Source of the DNA: Nocardioides ungokensis
GTDB lineage: Bacteria > Actinomycetota > Actinomycetes > Propionibacteriales > Nocardioidaceae
DNA length: 64,000 bases
NCBI RefSeq assembly: GCF_013466985.1
Contig: NZ_CP059164.1
Location: 1,125,001 to 1,189,000, forward strand
Direction: 5' to 3'
Shown here: piece after piece, positions 1-12,208 of the stretch
How positions within the stretch are numbered: the stretch's first letter is position 1
How the letters are laid out: every line of letters starts with the position of its first letter
Made by a program: the position numbers and the translations under genes
The notes under the pieces: generated by a model
Told to the model about the DNA's origin: nothing
The model's input: only the letters and a program-made list of their open reading frames with translations
The model's database searches: none

Positions 1-902
1 GCCTCGGCGGTCGGGCTCGACGCCGAGGAGTACCGCGCCGAGGCGATCTCCGACTCCGACACCGGCTACTCCGGGATGGCCGAGCTCGACGTGGCGGCCT
101 CCGAGCTGGACGAGCTGTACGACGACGGCACGCTCGACCTGGCGGAGGCGCGCGACCTGCCCTGCCACCAGGGGCTGGTGCTGCTCTCCGAGCGGGGCAC
201 GGCCCTGGGCCGTGTGGGCCCGGACAAGCAGGTGCACCTGGTGCGCGGGGACCGCGAGGCGTTCGGCATCCACGGTCGCTCCGCAGAGCAGCGGATCGCC
301 CTCGAGATGCTCCTCGACCCCGAGGTCGGCATCGTGTCGCTGGGCGGCCGCGCCGGCACCGGCAAGAGCGCCATGGCCCTGTGTGCGGGCCTCGAGGCGG
401 TGATGGAGCGGCGCCAGCACAAGAAGGTCGTCGTCTTCCGCCCGCTGTTCGCCGTCGGCGGCCAGGAGCTCGGCTACCTGCCCGGCTCGGAGTCGGAGAA
501 GATGTCCCCTGGGGACAGGCCGTCTTCGACACCCTGGGTGCGATGACGTCCAAGGAGGTCATCGACGAGATCCTGGACCGCGGGATGCTCGAGGTGCTCC
601 CGCTCACCCACATCCGCGGGCGCTCGCTGCACGACGCGTTCGTGATCGTCGACGAGGCCCAGTCGCTGGAGCGCAACGTGCTGCTCACCGTGCTCTCGCG
701 GATCGGGGCCAACTCCAAGGTGGTGCTCACCCACGACGTCGCGCAGCGCGACAACCTGCGGGTGGGCCGCCACGACGGCGTGGTGGCCGTGATCGAGAAG
801 CTCAAGGGTCACCCGCTCTTCGCCCACGTCACGCTGACCCGGTCCGAGCGGTCGCCGATCGCGGCCCTGGTGACCGAGATGCTGGAGCACGTCACGCTGT
901 AG
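1..902 (+). CDS. phoH: PhoH family ATPase (PIN-PhoH type), 5' truncated, one frameshift
   Basis: This is the C-terminal PhoH ATPase domain of a protein that begins left of the window. A Walker A motif GRAGTGKS lies near 346-369 and a Walker B-like VIVDEAQ near 645-665, followed by the family's conserved [14 protein letters not shown] segment. The first visible residues resemble the linker between the PIN ribonuclease domain and PhoH in mycobacterial PhoH2, so an upstream PIN domain is expected. PhoH2 proteins are RNA helicase/RNases. The reading frame slips at 506-509: restoring one C to a CCCC run gives the family motif [16 protein letters not shown] and joins both halves. A strong terminator follows at 946-974. 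Confidence 0.93.
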   Translation, partial: LGGRARRRGVPRRGDLRLRHRLLRDGRARRGGLRAGRAVRRRHARPGGGARPALPPGAGAALRAGHGPGPCGPGQAGAPGARGPRGVRHPRSLRRAADRPRDAPRPRGRHRVAGRPRRHRQERHGPVCGPRGGDGAAPAQEGRRLPPAVRRRRPGARLPARLGVGEDVPWGQAVFDTLGAMTSKEVIDEILDRGMLEVLPLTHIRGRSLHDAFVIVDEAQSLERNVLLTVLSRIGANSKVVLTHDVAQRDNLRVGRHDGVVAVIEKLKGHPLFAHVTLTRSERSPIAALVTEMLEHVTL

Positions 903-945
903 ACCTGCGCGTTCGGACTAGCCCGTCCGGGCTGGCACGAATTGG

Positions 946-974
946 TGGCCCCGCATCGATTTGATGCGGGGCCA
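946..974 (+). terminator. Rho-independent terminator of phoH
   Basis: A perfect 12-bp stem (TGGCCCCGCATC at 946-957 and its complement at 963-974) with a 5-nt loop is followed six bases later by TTTTT at 981-985. It lies 44 bases after the phoH stop. Confidence 0.85.
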
Positions 975-993
975 CTGTGGTTTTTGAGGTTTG

Positions 994-1020
994 TGTGACT
1001 CATGTGGCTTATGTGACGAG
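994..1020 (+). promoter_or_regulatory. three tandem 9-bp repeats, candidate regulator site
   Basis: TGTGACTCA, TGTGGCTTA and TGTGACGAG follow each other without a gap in a locally AT-richer stretch upstream of a cell-wall lytic gene. A second series of CGTGA-type words starts at 1103, 1114, 1124 and 1136, spaced about one helical turn. Direct repeats of this kind suit an OmpR-class regulator. MtrA is known to bind 9-bp-spaced GTCACA-like repeats upstream of peptidoglycan hydrolase genes, but assigning MtrA here is inference. Confidence 0.35.
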
Positions 1021-1193
1021 ATCTGGACCACGTTTCCCCCAAAAGTCCCCCCAATTTGGGCCGTTCGGTTTGCCCTCACGTAGCCCGTCGTGCAAGGTGG
1101 CTCGTGATCTTCTCGTGACCTTGCGTGGGAAACAGCGTGAGGGCTCGGTCGCAGAGGGTCGCCCCCGAGTTGTCTACCCCCGTGAGATCCCCT

Positions 1194-1859
1194 GTGCCGA
1201 AGCGTGAGAAGTACGTCCCGAAACACCGCCAGGCCCCGTCGACCACGATCGTCAAGGAAGCACCCAAGAAGGCGCTGCGCAACGGCATCGTCTTCTCCTC
1301 GGTGGCCGTTGCCGCCACCGGTGTCGCCGTCTCCGGCGGCATGCTGTCGACCCCGTCCAGCGTGACCAACGCTGCCGCGGACCTCGGCAAGACGGTGACG
1401 CCCACCCCGAAGCCGCTGACCGCCAGCCAGGTCGCGGACCGCAGCCGCGAGGTCACCTCGCGATCGGCGGACCGCCGGCAGGCCACCGACCCGGTCAAGC
1501 AGGCCGCCCTCTCCACCGGTGAGAGCCCGGCGATCACCCGTCACGAGAACATCGCGAGCCAGGACCCCCGCGACATCGCGCGGGCCCTCCTGCCGCAGTT
1601 CGGGTTCTCCTCCGACCAGTTCAGCTGCCTCGACAGCCTCTGGATCGGTGAGAGCGGCTGGCGCGTCGACGCCGACAACCCGACCTCGTCCGCGTACGGC
1701 ATCCCGCAGGCGCTGCCCGGCTCCAAGATGGCCTCCGCCGGGCCGGACTGGGAGACGAACCCCGCCACCCAGATCAAGTGGGGCCTCGGCTACATCCGCG
1801 ACAGCTACGGCTCGCCCTGCGGCGCGCTGGCCTTCAAGGAGAGCCACAACTGGTACTGA
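1194..1859 (+). CDS. lytic-transglycosylase-like secreted or membrane-anchored protein
   Basis: The last ~95 residues have the lysozyme-like fold seen in actinobacterial aggregation-promoting-factor-type proteins: CLDSLWIGESGW carries the probable catalytic Glu, followed by SAYGIPQALPGSKM and the terminal HNWY. A basic N-terminus (KREKYVPKHR) precedes a hydrophobic segment (FSSVAVAATGVAVSGG) that acts as a signal or membrane anchor. A low-complexity linker lies between them. I chose GTG 1194, which gives 221 aa; GTG 1125 in the same frame is also open. The protein probably cleaves or remodels peptidoglycan. The two cysteines in the domain may form a disulfide outside the cell. Confidence 0.8.
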   Translation: MPKREKYVPKHRQAPSTTIVKEAPKKALRNGIVFSSVAVAATGVAVSGGMLSTPSSVTNAAADLGKTVTPTPKPLTASQVADRSREVTSRSADRRQATDPVKQAALSTGESPAITRHENIASQDPRDIARALLPQFGFSSDQFSCLDSLWIGESGWRVDADNPTSSAYGIPQALPGSKMASAGPDWETNPATQIKWGLGYIRDSYGSPCGALAFKESHNWY

Positions 1860-2098
1860 GCCGGCGGTCCTCCGCGCCGGCCCGGTCTGCAGCTCCTCCT
1901 CCGTCCGACCTCCCGACATGGCCCGCACGGGTCATCCCAAGTGGCACGTTCGGGTGGCGGCAGGCCGCCGGGCGTACCGAATCTCGGTCAGACGAGCCAT
2001 CAACCCCCAAAGGACGCACACGGCTGCTCCGTGGTCCGTACGGTCACTGACAGGACGCTCGGGGTCCTCGAATCGTGATCGATGACCCTGGGGGGAAC

Positions 2099-3427
2099 AT
2101 GTCCACGTCCGTCCTGCGCGCACAGTCGCGCCGCGTCGCCCTGTCGGCGGCGCTCATCCTGACCGCGGTGGCCGCCTTCAGTGGCCCCTCCGCCGAGGCG
2201 AAGCCACCGGCGCGCCCGGGCAAGGTCAGCAAGCTCGCCGTCGGTGCGGTCACCAAGCCGGCGACCGCCTACCTGCTGCCGGCGTCATGGAACGCCGGCA
2301 CCGGCGCCACGTCGTACCGCGTCAAGGCCACCGACCAGACCGGCTCGGTCCTGGACAGTGACACGGTGACCGACACGTCGTGGCAGGCCACCGTCGTGAG
2401 CACTGCAGGCAGGACGGTGCGCATCACCGTGACGCCGTACAACAACAACCGCCGCGGCCAGAGCAGCTCGGTGGACAAGGTCATGCCGGACCTGACCGCG
2501 CCGACGGGCTCCTTCGGCCTGGCGCAGGTGGGACGGAACGTGACGGTCACCCAGACGGCGCTGTCCGACGACGCGAGCCCGGCCAGCAACATCACGCGGG
2601 TCGTGGACTGGAAGGACGGCACGCCGGCGGAGACCTGGCCCTCGGGCGGGACCCAGATCGGCCACACCTACCCGCTCACCGGGTTGTGGCACCCGACCGT
2701 GACGCTCACCGACGCCGTCGGCAACTCGGTGGTCCTGCCGCTCGGGGCAGCCGTCACGGGTGACACCGCCCCGCCCACGGGGGCCTTCACCGCCGGTCCG
2801 GGCAGCGCCTGGGCGTCGTACTCCACCGTCGCGCTCACCCAGGAGGCCATCTCCGACGGCGACTTCAGTGCGGCCGCCGACATCAAGCGCACCGTCGACT
2901 GGGGCGACGGCAGCGCCGCCGCGACGTGGGCGACCGGCACCGCGGCTGAGCACGTGTACACCGCGGCCGGCAGCTACACCCCGAAGGTCGAGCTGACCGA
3001 CGAGGCCGGCAACAGCGCGACGTACGACGCCTCGGTGGTGACCGTGACGCTCGACAGCGTGGCGCCCACCGTCACCCTGAAGGCCCCGCGGTACGCCAGG
3101 TCGGTCCGGTCCTCGCGCACCCTCAAGGGCAGTGCGACGGACGCCGAGACCGGTGTGGCCGGCGTCCGGGTGAAGGCGGTCGAGAAGCGGGGGACGCGCT
3201 GGTACGGCTACCGGCCGGCCACCGGGACCTGGGTGAAGGCCGCGAGCAAGAAGGCTGCGTGGCGGCAGGCACGCGCCGCCGCGGTGACGCCGACCGCGAC
3301 CGGCACCTGGTCGAGCCCGCTGCGGCACCTGGCGAAGGGCCAGCTGCTCGTGAAGTCGAACGGCCGGGACCTGGTGGGCAACACCTCGACCTGGGTCCTC
3401 ACCAGCCGGAAGCTGACGCGTTCCTGA
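2099..3427 (+). CDS. secreted PKD/Ig-like repeat protein
   Basis: The 442-aa product has a signal peptide (basic start, ALSAALILTAVAAFSG, then an AEA-type cleavage region). A fibronectin-III-like stretch follows (about residues 35-130), then two PKD-like modules built on VDWKDG and VDWGDG motifs ending in HTY/HVYT plus SYTPKVELTDEAGN. A C-terminal Ig-like region begins VAPTVTLKAP. There is no catalytic motif, so it is probably an extracellular adhesion or matrix protein. ATG 2099 is preferred over the upstream GTG because GGGGGGAAC sits just before it. It converges on fumC with only 15 bases between them. Confidence 0.75.
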   Translation: MSTSVLRAQSRRVALSAALILTAVAAFSGPSAEAKPPARPGKVSKLAVGAVTKPATAYLLPASWNAGTGATSYRVKATDQTGSVLDSDTVTDTSWQATVVSTAGRTVRITVTPYNNNRRGQSSSVDKVMPDLTAPTGSFGLAQVGRNVTVTQTALSDDASPASNITRVVDWKDGTPAETWPSGGTQIGHTYPLTGLWHPTVTLTDAVGNSVVLPLGAAVTGDTAPPTGAFTAGPGSAWASYSTVALTQEAISDGDFSAAADIKRTVDWGDGSAAATWATGTAAEHVYTAAGSYTPKVELTDEAGNSATYDASVVTVTLDSVAPTVTLKAPRYARSVRSSRTLKGSATDAETGVAGVRVKAVEKRGTRWYGYRPATGTWVKAASKKAAWRQARAAAVTPTATGTWSSPLRHLAKGQLLVKSNGRDLVGNTSTWVLTSRKLTRS

Positions 3428-3442
3428 GGTCCGCGCGCGAGA

Positions 3443-4855
3443 TCACGGGTGGGTCATGCTGTCGAGGTCCAGCGCCTCGTCGAGCTGCTCCTCCGTGATC
3501 TCGCCGCGCTCCACGAACCCGAGCTTCAGCACCGTCTCGCGGATCGTCTCCCCGTCGGCCAGCGCCTGCTTGGCGATCTTCGCGGCGTTCTCGTAGCCGA
3601 CGTACTTGTTGAGCGGGGTCACCACCGACGGCGAGGACGCGGCGTACTGCCGCATCCGCTCGGCGTCGGCGGTGATCCCGTCGACGCACCGCTCGGCGAG
3701 CAGGGTCGAGGAGGTGGAGAGCAGCCGGATCGACTCCAGCACGTTGCGGGCGATGACCGGCATGGCGACGTTGAGCTCGAAGCTGCCGCTCGCGCCGGCG
3801 ACGGTCACGGCGGTGTCGTTGCCGATGACCTGGGTGCAGACCATCAGGGTCGCCTCGGGCAGGACCGGGTTGACCTTGCCGGGCATGATGCTCGACCCCG
3901 GCTGGAGGTCGGGCAGGTGGATCTCGGCCAGCCCGGTCGTGGGGCCCGAGGACATCCAGCGCAGGTCGTTGCAGATCTTGGTCAGGCCGACCGCGATGGT
4001 CCGCAGGACCCCGCTGAGCTCGACGAGGGAGTCGCGGGTGCCCTGCGCCTCGAAGTGGTCGCGCGCCTCGGTGAACTCCTGGCCGGTCGTCTCGGCCAGC
4101 ACCTCGATGACCCTGGCGGAGAACCCGCGCGGGGTGTTGATGCCGGTGCCCACGGCGGTCCCGCCGAGGGGCAGCTCGCGGACCCGGGGGAGCACGCCGT
4201 CCAGCCGCTCGGCGGCGTACCTCATCGTCGCGGCGTAGCCGCCGAGCTCCTGCCCGAGCATCACCGGGGTGGCGTCCATCAGGTGGGTGCGCCCGGACTT
4301 CACCAGGCCGGCGAACTCCTCGGCCTTCGCGGCCAGGCTCCGCTCGAGCCGCGCCAGGGCGGGCAGCAGGTCCTCGACCACCGCGAGCGTGGCCGCCACG
4401 TGGATCGAGGTCGGGAAGGTGTCGTTGCTCGACTGGCTGGCGTTGACGTGGTCGTTGGGGTGCACGTCGACCCCGGCGCGCCCGGCCAGGCTGGCGAGCA
4501 CCTCGTTCATGTTCATGTTGGAGCTGGTGCCGGAGCCCGTCTGGAAGACGTCGAGGGGGAAGTGCGCGTCGAGGTCGCCGGTGCGCACCTGCTCGGCAGC
4601 CCGCACGATCGCCTCCGCCCGCTCCTCGTCGAGGACCCCCAGCTCACTGTTGACCCGGGCCGCGCACGCCTTGACCAGCGCCAGCGCGGCGATGTGCCGC
4701 GACTCGAGCGTCATCCCGCTGATCGGGAAGTTCTCCACCGCCCGCTGGGTCTGCGCCCGCCACAGCGCGTCCTTCGGCACCCGCACCTCGCCCATCGAGT
4801 CGTGCTCGATGCGGTATCCACCCTCGTCGTGGCTGCTGTCGTCAGGAGTGCTCAC
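3443..4855 (-). CDS. fumC: class II fumarate hydratase
   Basis: FumC interconverts fumarate and L-malate in the TCA cycle, using no metal. The 470-aa product is the usual length and has the superfamily signature [11 protein letters not shown], the [13 protein letters not shown] and [11 protein letters not shown] blocks and the [11 protein letters not shown] segment. It is intact, which makes the second, class I fumarase at 7396-9076 a real isoenzyme rather than a replacement. In other actinobacteria fumC lies beside glpX and phoH, as here. Confidence 0.97.
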   Translation of the reverse strand: MSTPDDSSHDEGGYRIEHDSMGEVRVPKDALWRAQTQRAVENFPISGMTLESRHIAALALVKACAARVNSELGVLDEERAEAIVRAAEQVRTGDLDAHFPLDVFQTGSGTSSNMNMNEVLASLAGRAGVDVHPNDHVNASQSSNDTFPTSIHVAATLAVVEDLLPALARLERSLAAKAEEFAGLVKSGRTHLMDATPVMLGQELGGYAATMRYAAERLDGVLPRVRELPLGGTAVGTGINTPRGFSARVIEVLAETTGQEFTEARDHFEAQGTRDSLVELSGVLRTIAVGLTKICNDLRWMSSGPTTGLAEIHLPDLQPGSSIMPGKVNPVLPEATLMVCTQVIGNDTAVTVAGASGSFELNVAMPVIARNVLESIRLLSTSSTLLAERCVDGITADAERMRQYAASSPSVVTPLNKYVGYENAAKIAKQALADGETIRETVLKLGFVERGEITEEQLDEALDLDSMTHP

Positions 4856-4959
4856 GCATCTGAACGTACCCGTCCGAAGTGCGGTCAGTACTGCTCGTGC
4901 CGAGTCCCTCCACGGGTCCGGCCGACCGCTGGAGCACCGCTGGTCCGTACGATGCGCCC

Positions 4960-5544
4960 ATGCCGTGGCACGACAATCTGAGCACGCCCGGGCTGTTGCT
5001 GCTCATCGTCACCGTGCTGATCGGTGGCTCGCTGCTGGCCGCGGTCATCGGCGCGGTGCTGGTGAGGCTGGGGATGCGGCGGCCCTGGGTGGTCCATCAA
5101 GCGAGCCTGCTGGCGGTGCGGCTGCTCGAGCTGCTCAAGCGGCCGCTGACGATCATCGTGCTGGACGAGGTCTCGGCGGTCATCCGCACCGGTCACTACA
5201 CGAAGAACATCTCCGATGCGCTGCTGGAGAACCACGACGAGCTGAAGACGATGGTCGCCGAGAAGGTGCGGGCCGACCCGAACGTCCGGCTCGTCTCCCG
5301 CCTGCCCGGCTACGACACCGCGGTCTCCGAGATCTCTGAGACGGTGCTCCGGGTCATCGTCGAGATGCTCAGCGACCCGCGGACCGACGAGCTGGTCTCG
5401 GACCTGCTGCGCAACAACCTCGAGCAGATACGCCAGGCGGTCCGGAACCGCGACCACGAGGACCGCGCCTCGATGCGGCCGGCCGACCCGGTCCCGCCCT
5501 CAGCGCCGGTCGCTCACGCCGACGGAGGCACCCGGGCGACGTAG
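4960..5544 (+). CDS. single-pass membrane protein of unknown function
   Basis: The 194-aa product has one N-terminal transmembrane helix ([24 protein letters not shown], about residues 12-35). A soluble region predicted as amphipathic helices and a Pro/Ala-rich tail follow. I do not recognise a named domain. ATG 4960 was chosen because the upstream in-frame GTG region lacks conserved features and overlaps the divergent fumC promoter. Its end overlaps the convergent methyltransferase gene by 31 bases. Confidence 0.6.
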   Translation: MPWHDNLSTPGLLLLIVTVLIGGSLLAAVIGAVLVRLGMRRPWVVHQASLLAVRLLELLKRPLTIIVLDEVSAVIRTGHYTKNISDALLENHDELKTMVAEKVRADPNVRLVSRLPGYDTAVSEISETVLRVIVEMLSDPRTDELVSDLLRNNLEQIRQAVRNRDHEDRASMRPADPVPPSAPVAHADGGTRAT

Positions 5545-6206
5545 AGCCAGTACTGCTCGTCGCGGTCCTGCAGCAGCACGTCGTACGGGCGCGCCTCGGC
5601 CTCGTCGAAGACCTCGCGCAGTGCGTCCTCGAGCTCGGGCGCCGGGTTGGCGGACCAGACCACCAGCACGCCCCCCGGCCGCAGGGCCTCGCGGGCCCCG
5701 GCGAGGAACGGCGCGCGGTAGAGGTCGGCGTTCTCGGTGTGGACGAGGTAGCCGGGGCCGTTGTCGACGTCGAGCAGCAGCAGGTCGTACGACGCGGGCC
5801 GCGCCTCGGCCAGCGCGACGGCCACGTCGGCCACGACCACGGACACCCGCTCGTCGGCCAGCAGCGCCGGGCCGTGCGGGATCGTGCCGCCGCGCATCCA
5901 GTCGACCAGCGCCTGCTCGATCTCGACGACCGCGCACTTCTGGACCCGGGAGTCGGCCAGCACCTCGTGCATCGTGTAGCCGAGGCCCAGCCCCGCCACC
6001 ACCACGGCCGCCGGGTCGTCCACCAGCTCGAGAGCGGCCGAGGCGAGCGCGCGCTCGGTGCTGGTCTCGAGGGTGTCCATGACGAAGACCCCGTTGGCCC
6101 GGAGCTCGAGCACGCTCGGTGCGCCGTCACCGCGGCGCTCGCGCAGCACGAGCTCCCCGCGCTCGGACTCGGCGCGCGCGATCTCGACGTACTGCGTGGA
6201 CTCCAT
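5514..6206 (-). CDS. spermidine-synthase-like SAM-dependent methyltransferase fold protein
   Basis: The 230-aa product has a Rossmann core: VVVAGLGLGYT is the SAM-type glycine loop, VVEIEQ the acidic residue after strand 2, and YDLLLLDVDNGPG the later strand. This is close to SpeE-like actinobacterial proteins annotated as spermidine synthase or class I methyltransferase. The substrate is unknown. ATG 6206 is the natural start. The frame stays open upstream, but that extension runs through the palindrome at 6231-6276 and the DUF559 gene and has no family similarity. Confidence 0.75.
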   Translation of the reverse strand: MESTQYVEIARAESERGELVLRERRGDGAPSVLELRANGVFVMDTLETSTERALASAALELVDDPAAVVVAGLGLGYTMHEVLADSRVQKCAVVEIEQALVDWMRGGTIPHGPALLADERVSVVVADVAVALAEARPASYDLLLLDVDNGPGYLVHTENADLYRAPFLAGAREALRPGGVLVVWSANPAPELEDALREVFDEAEARPYDVLLQDRDEQYWLYVARVPPSA

Positions 6207-6230
6207 GCGCCCATCCTCGGGTCCGGGGGC

Positions 6231-6276
6231 AACGTCATGCGAATCGCGGCCCAGGGGCCACGATTCGCATGACGTT
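6231..6276. repeat. 46-nt near-perfect palindrome, left copy
   Basis: Arms AACGTCATGCGAATCG (6231-6246) and its exact complement (6261-6276) enclose GGCC/GGCC and a short loop. One arm position (C6247/A6260) is mispaired, whereas it pairs in the right copy. The sequence recurs at 7329-7372 in the same orientation, with the same GTTGGCAG extension on its right. The two copies bracket the DUF559 gene. It could be a REP-like element, a terminator or a protein-binding site. Confidence 0.85.
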
Positions 6277-7328
6277 GGCAGGAGGTCGCGCCCGTCGAAC
6301 GTCCACAGGCAACCACCCCGAACGCCTCCTCCACAGCCACCAGTGGAGTCGGCTCGCGGGATCCGCAGTGGCGGCACGCTGCCCGCATGGCAGGAGACAC
6401 CGTCGAACCGCTGCAGACGGTCAGTGAGCTCGCCGCCGAGCAGGGCGGTGTCGTGTCGCGCCGACAGCTGTATGCCGCCGGCGTGACCCGGTGGCAGGTC
6501 GTGGCGAACGTCCGCGCCCGACGATGGCAGACCGTGGGTGACCAGAGCGTGTGCGTGCACTGCGGCCCGCTCGAGGATCACGGGCACTGGTGGGCTGCCG
6601 TCTTCCAGGGCGGGCCGAGTGCCTGCCTGGACGGAGCCGCGGCGCTGGCTGCCGGCGGCCTCAAGCGCTTCACCGTGGATCGCATCCGGGTCTCGGTGCC
6701 GCGTGGGGCCCGAGTCCGACGCACCACGCTCTACGACATCCGGCAGACGAGACGGTGGAGCAAGGACGACATGGTGCTCGGTGGTGTCCCGCGCACGAAG
6801 CCGGCCGTGGCCGCCGTTCGGGCTGCGCTCTGGGCTCGCTCGGACAGGCAGGCGGCGCTCGTGCTGAGCATGGCGGTCCAGCAGGGACTCGCCACCCCGC
6901 AGGCAATCGGGCAGGAGCTGCTGCGGATCAGGCGGGACAAGAGGCGCGGGCTCCTGCACGCGTTGGTCAACGACCTGCTCGATGGTGCCCGTTCCCTGGG
7001 CGAGCTGGATGTCGTCGCGGAGCTGAGACGTCGTGGGCTGCCGCCCCCTGACCGTCAGGTCCTCCGGCGAGACGCGAAGAACCGGTACTTCCTCGACCTG
7101 TACTGGCACCACTGGAAGCTCGTCGTGGAGATCGACGGGATCCACCACGCCTGGGCGGAGAACGTCGTCGGTGACGCCTTGCGGCAGAACTCGATCTCCC
7201 TCGCCGGCGACACGGTTCTCCGACTGCCCCTCCTGGGACTTCGGCTGTGCCCCGACGAGTTCTTCGCGCAGATCGAGCGGGGACTGGCCCTGGCCGGTAC
7301 CGCCGTGAAGCGGCCTGAACCGTCCGGG

Positions 7329-7372
7329 ACGTCATGCGAATCGTGGCCCAGAGGCCACGATTCGCATGACGT
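7329..7372. repeat. 44-nt perfect palindrome, right copy
   Basis: Arms ACGTCATGCGAATCGTGGCC (7329-7348) and its exact complement (7353-7372) enclose loop CAGA. It differs from the left copy by few bases; C-to-T at the inner arm restores pairing, which suggests selection for the hairpin. It lies inside the 3' end of the DUF559 reading frame and 23 bases from the class I fumarase stop. Confidence 0.88.
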
Positions 7373-7395
7373 TGGCAGCCGAGCGTTCCCCCGGG

Positions 7396-9076
<1,681 letters not shown>

Positions 9077-9084
9077 GGAACGCC

Positions 9085-9090
9085 AGATTA
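9085..9090 (-). promoter_or_regulatory. probable -10 element of class I fumarase gene
   Basis: TAATCT on the minus strand ends eight bases before the GTG start at 9076. This spacing is typical of leaderless actinobacterial mRNAs. I see no convincing -35. Confidence 0.45.
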
Positions 9091-9128
9091 GTCCAGCACC
9101 GGGACACTCACGGCCGCGGTCCGCCCGA

Positions 9129-9163
9129 TGCCCGGCGCGAGCCGTGGGGGCTCGCGCCGGGCA
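9129..9163 (-). terminator. hairpin terminator after the sugar ABC operon
   Basis: Perfect 15-bp arms TGCCCGGCGCGAGCC (9129-9143) and complement (9149-9163) with a 5-nt loop lie ten bases beyond the ATPase stop. There is no U-tract, which is common for hairpin terminators in GC-rich actinobacteria. Confidence 0.75.
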
Positions 9164-9172
9164 GGGTGTGGC

Positions 9173-10378
<1,206 letters not shown>

Positions 10379-10382
10379 GACC

Positions 10383-11249
10383 TCAACCCTTCACTGCGCC
10401 GGACGTGAGGCCGGCGACGATCTTTCGCTGGAACAGCAGGACGATGATGATGATGGGAATAGTGACGACGACCGAGGCGGTGGCCAGCAGCCCGTACGGC
10501 GGGTTGAACGGGTCGGGTCCCACGAAGAACGACAGCTGCGCAGGCACCGTCCGGGAGGCGGTCGTGGACGTCAGCGAGAGTGCCAGCACGAACTCGTTCC
10601 ACGCGAAGAAGAAGGTCAGGATCGCGGCCGTGAACACTCCGGGCGCGGCCAGCGGCACGATCACCTTCCGGAACGCCTGCCAAGAGGTCGCCCCGTCCAC
10701 CTGTGCTGCCTGCTCCATCTCCCACGGGATCTCGCGGAAGAAGGCCGAGAGCGTCCAGATCGCCAGCGGCAGCGTGAACGACATGTAGGGGATGATCAGC
10801 CCCGGCCAGGTGTTGAACAGGTGCAGCGTCCGCCACAGGTCGAACAGCGGCCCGACCAGCGCCACCACCGGGAACATCGCGATCGCCAGCGCAAGCGAGA
10901 GCACGAATCGCTTGCCCCTGAAGTCCAGGCGGGCGATCGCGTAGGCGGCCAGTGTCGCGAAGATCACCGACAGGAAGGTGGAGATCGCCGCGATCCCGAA
11001 GGAGTTGCGCAGGGCGGCGAGGAAGTCGTTGTTGGTGTTCTCCTGGCCCGGGGTGACGCTCCCGAAGCCGAGCACGTCGCGGTAGTTCTGGATGGTCCAG
11101 TGCTGTGGCAGGAAGTGCGGACTGCCGGCGGCAGTCTCGCCAGGACCCTTGAAGGACAGCGACATGATCCACACCACCGGGAGCAGGCACCAGACCAGGA
11201 TGATGATGAAGCCCACCCAGGTGGCGATCTTGTTCCGACGCTCGTTCAT
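10383..11249 (-). CDS. sugar ABC transporter permease, MalG family (SugB-like)
   Basis: The 288-aa product has six predicted membrane helices, starting with IATWVGFIIILVWCLLPVVWIM. The EAA loop near residues 190-210 (EQAAQVDGATSWQAFRKVIVP) docks on the ATPase. It starts at the stop of the preceding permease (ATG overlapping at 11249), which indicates translational coupling. It forms the transmembrane pore with the MalF-type partner. Confidence 0.9.
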   Translation of the reverse strand: MNERRNKIATWVGFIIILVWCLLPVVWIMSLSFKGPGETAAGSPHFLPQHWTIQNYRDVLGFGSVTPGQENTNNDFLAALRNSFGIAAISTFLSVIFATLAAYAIARLDFRGKRFVLSLALAIAMFPVVALVGPLFDLWRTLHLFNTWPGLIIPYMSFTLPLAIWTLSAFFREIPWEMEQAAQVDGATSWQAFRKVIVPLAAPGVFTAAILTFFFAWNEFVLALSLTSTTASRTVPAQLSFFVGPDPFNPPYGLLATASVVVTIPIIIIVLLFQRKIVAGLTSGAVKG

Positions 11250-12208
11250 CAGGACTCACCCCTCGCCTGGGCCAGGTCGACCCGGAACAGCTTGACGATC
11301 AGCCAGGCCAGCAGGAGCACGGTCAGGAACAGCAGCACCGAGAGTGCCGAACCGAGGCCGAGCTGGAACTGGTTGATGACCTGCCGGTAGGTCAGGAACG
11401 AGGAGGACTCGGTGTCCTGCGCGCCCCGCGTCATCACGAAGATGTTGTCGAAGATCCGGAAGGCGTCGAGCGCCCGGAACAGCACGGCCACCATGATCGC
11501 GGCCCGCATGTTCGGCAGGACCACCTTCCACAGGCGCTGCCACCAGGTGGCGCCGTCGACCCGGGCCGCCTCGATCATGTCCTCGGAGATCTGCGCGAGA
11601 CCGGCGAGGAGCAGGAGCGACATGAACGGGGTCGTCTTCCAGATCTCGGAGACCATGATCGCGAACATCGCCGGCCAGTGGGAGCCGAACCAGTTGGTGT
11701 CCGCCGAGACCCACGGCAGCCACGAGAACCACGAGTTGACGTACCCGTTGTTGATGCTGAACGCGAACTGCCAGGAGTACGCCGAGACCACCGTGATGAT
11801 GCCGTAGGGGATCAGGATCGAGGTCCTGATCGCCCCGCGGGCGAAGACGATGCGGTGCATCACCATGGCGAAGGCGAACCCGATGACCAGCTCCACAGCC
11901 ACGGTCACCACCATGATGATCACCGTGTTGACGGTGTCCTTCCAGAACAGGCTGTCACCCAGCACCGTGCCGTAGTTGCTGAACCAGATGAACTCCTTGT
12001 CGTTCGGCGTGGTCAGCCGGTACCGGAACATCGAGAGGTAGAGCGCCTGGAGCATCGGCCAGGCGGTCACCAGCAGCATCACGATGACTGCAGGAGCGAC
12101 GAGCTTCTGGCCCAGTCGGTTCTCGGCCGAGCTTCGGTCGCTCATCGGCTTGCGGCCCGTGTGCCCGCCTGCCTTGGGCGTGGCGACGGTCGCCGTCGAG
12201 GTGGTCAC
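11249..12208 (-). CDS. sugar ABC transporter permease, MalF family (SugA-like)
   Basis: The 319-aa product has six membrane helices and the EAA loop EAARVDGATWWQRLWKVVLP. I chose GTG 12208 because AAGGAG lies six bases before it and because GTGA overlaps the stop of the substrate-binding gene. The longer frame to 12295 would lie inside that gene. Its first ~30 residues are cytoplasmic and low-complexity. Confidence 0.88.
   Translation of the reverse strand: MTTSTATVATPKAGGHTGRKPMSDRSSAENRLGQKLVAPAVIVMLLVTAWPMLQALYLSMFRYRLTTPNDKEFIWFSNYGTVLGDSLFWKDTVNTVIIMVVTVAVELVIGFAFAMVMHRIVFARGAIRTSILIPYGIITVVSAYSWQFAFSINNGYVNSWFSWLPWVSADTNWFGSHWPAMFAIMVSEIWKTTPFMSLLLLAGLAQISEDMIEAARVDGATWWQRLWKVVLPNMRAAIMVAVLFRALDAFRIFDNIFVMTRGAQDTESSSFLTYRQVINQFQLGLGSALSVLLFLTVLLLAWLIVKLFRVDLAQARGES

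Noticed and set aside
903..1193. A cyclic-di-AMP (ydaO-type) riboswitch before the lytic gene
   Set aside because: Such riboswitches precede cell-wall hydrolases in actinobacteria, but I could not find the conserved core helices or loops; the region holds direct repeats instead.
5514..7148. A 544-residue minus-strand frame joining the methyltransferase to upstream sequence
   Set aside because: The extension lies opposite the DUF559 gene and crosses the palindrome; the true family start is at 6206.
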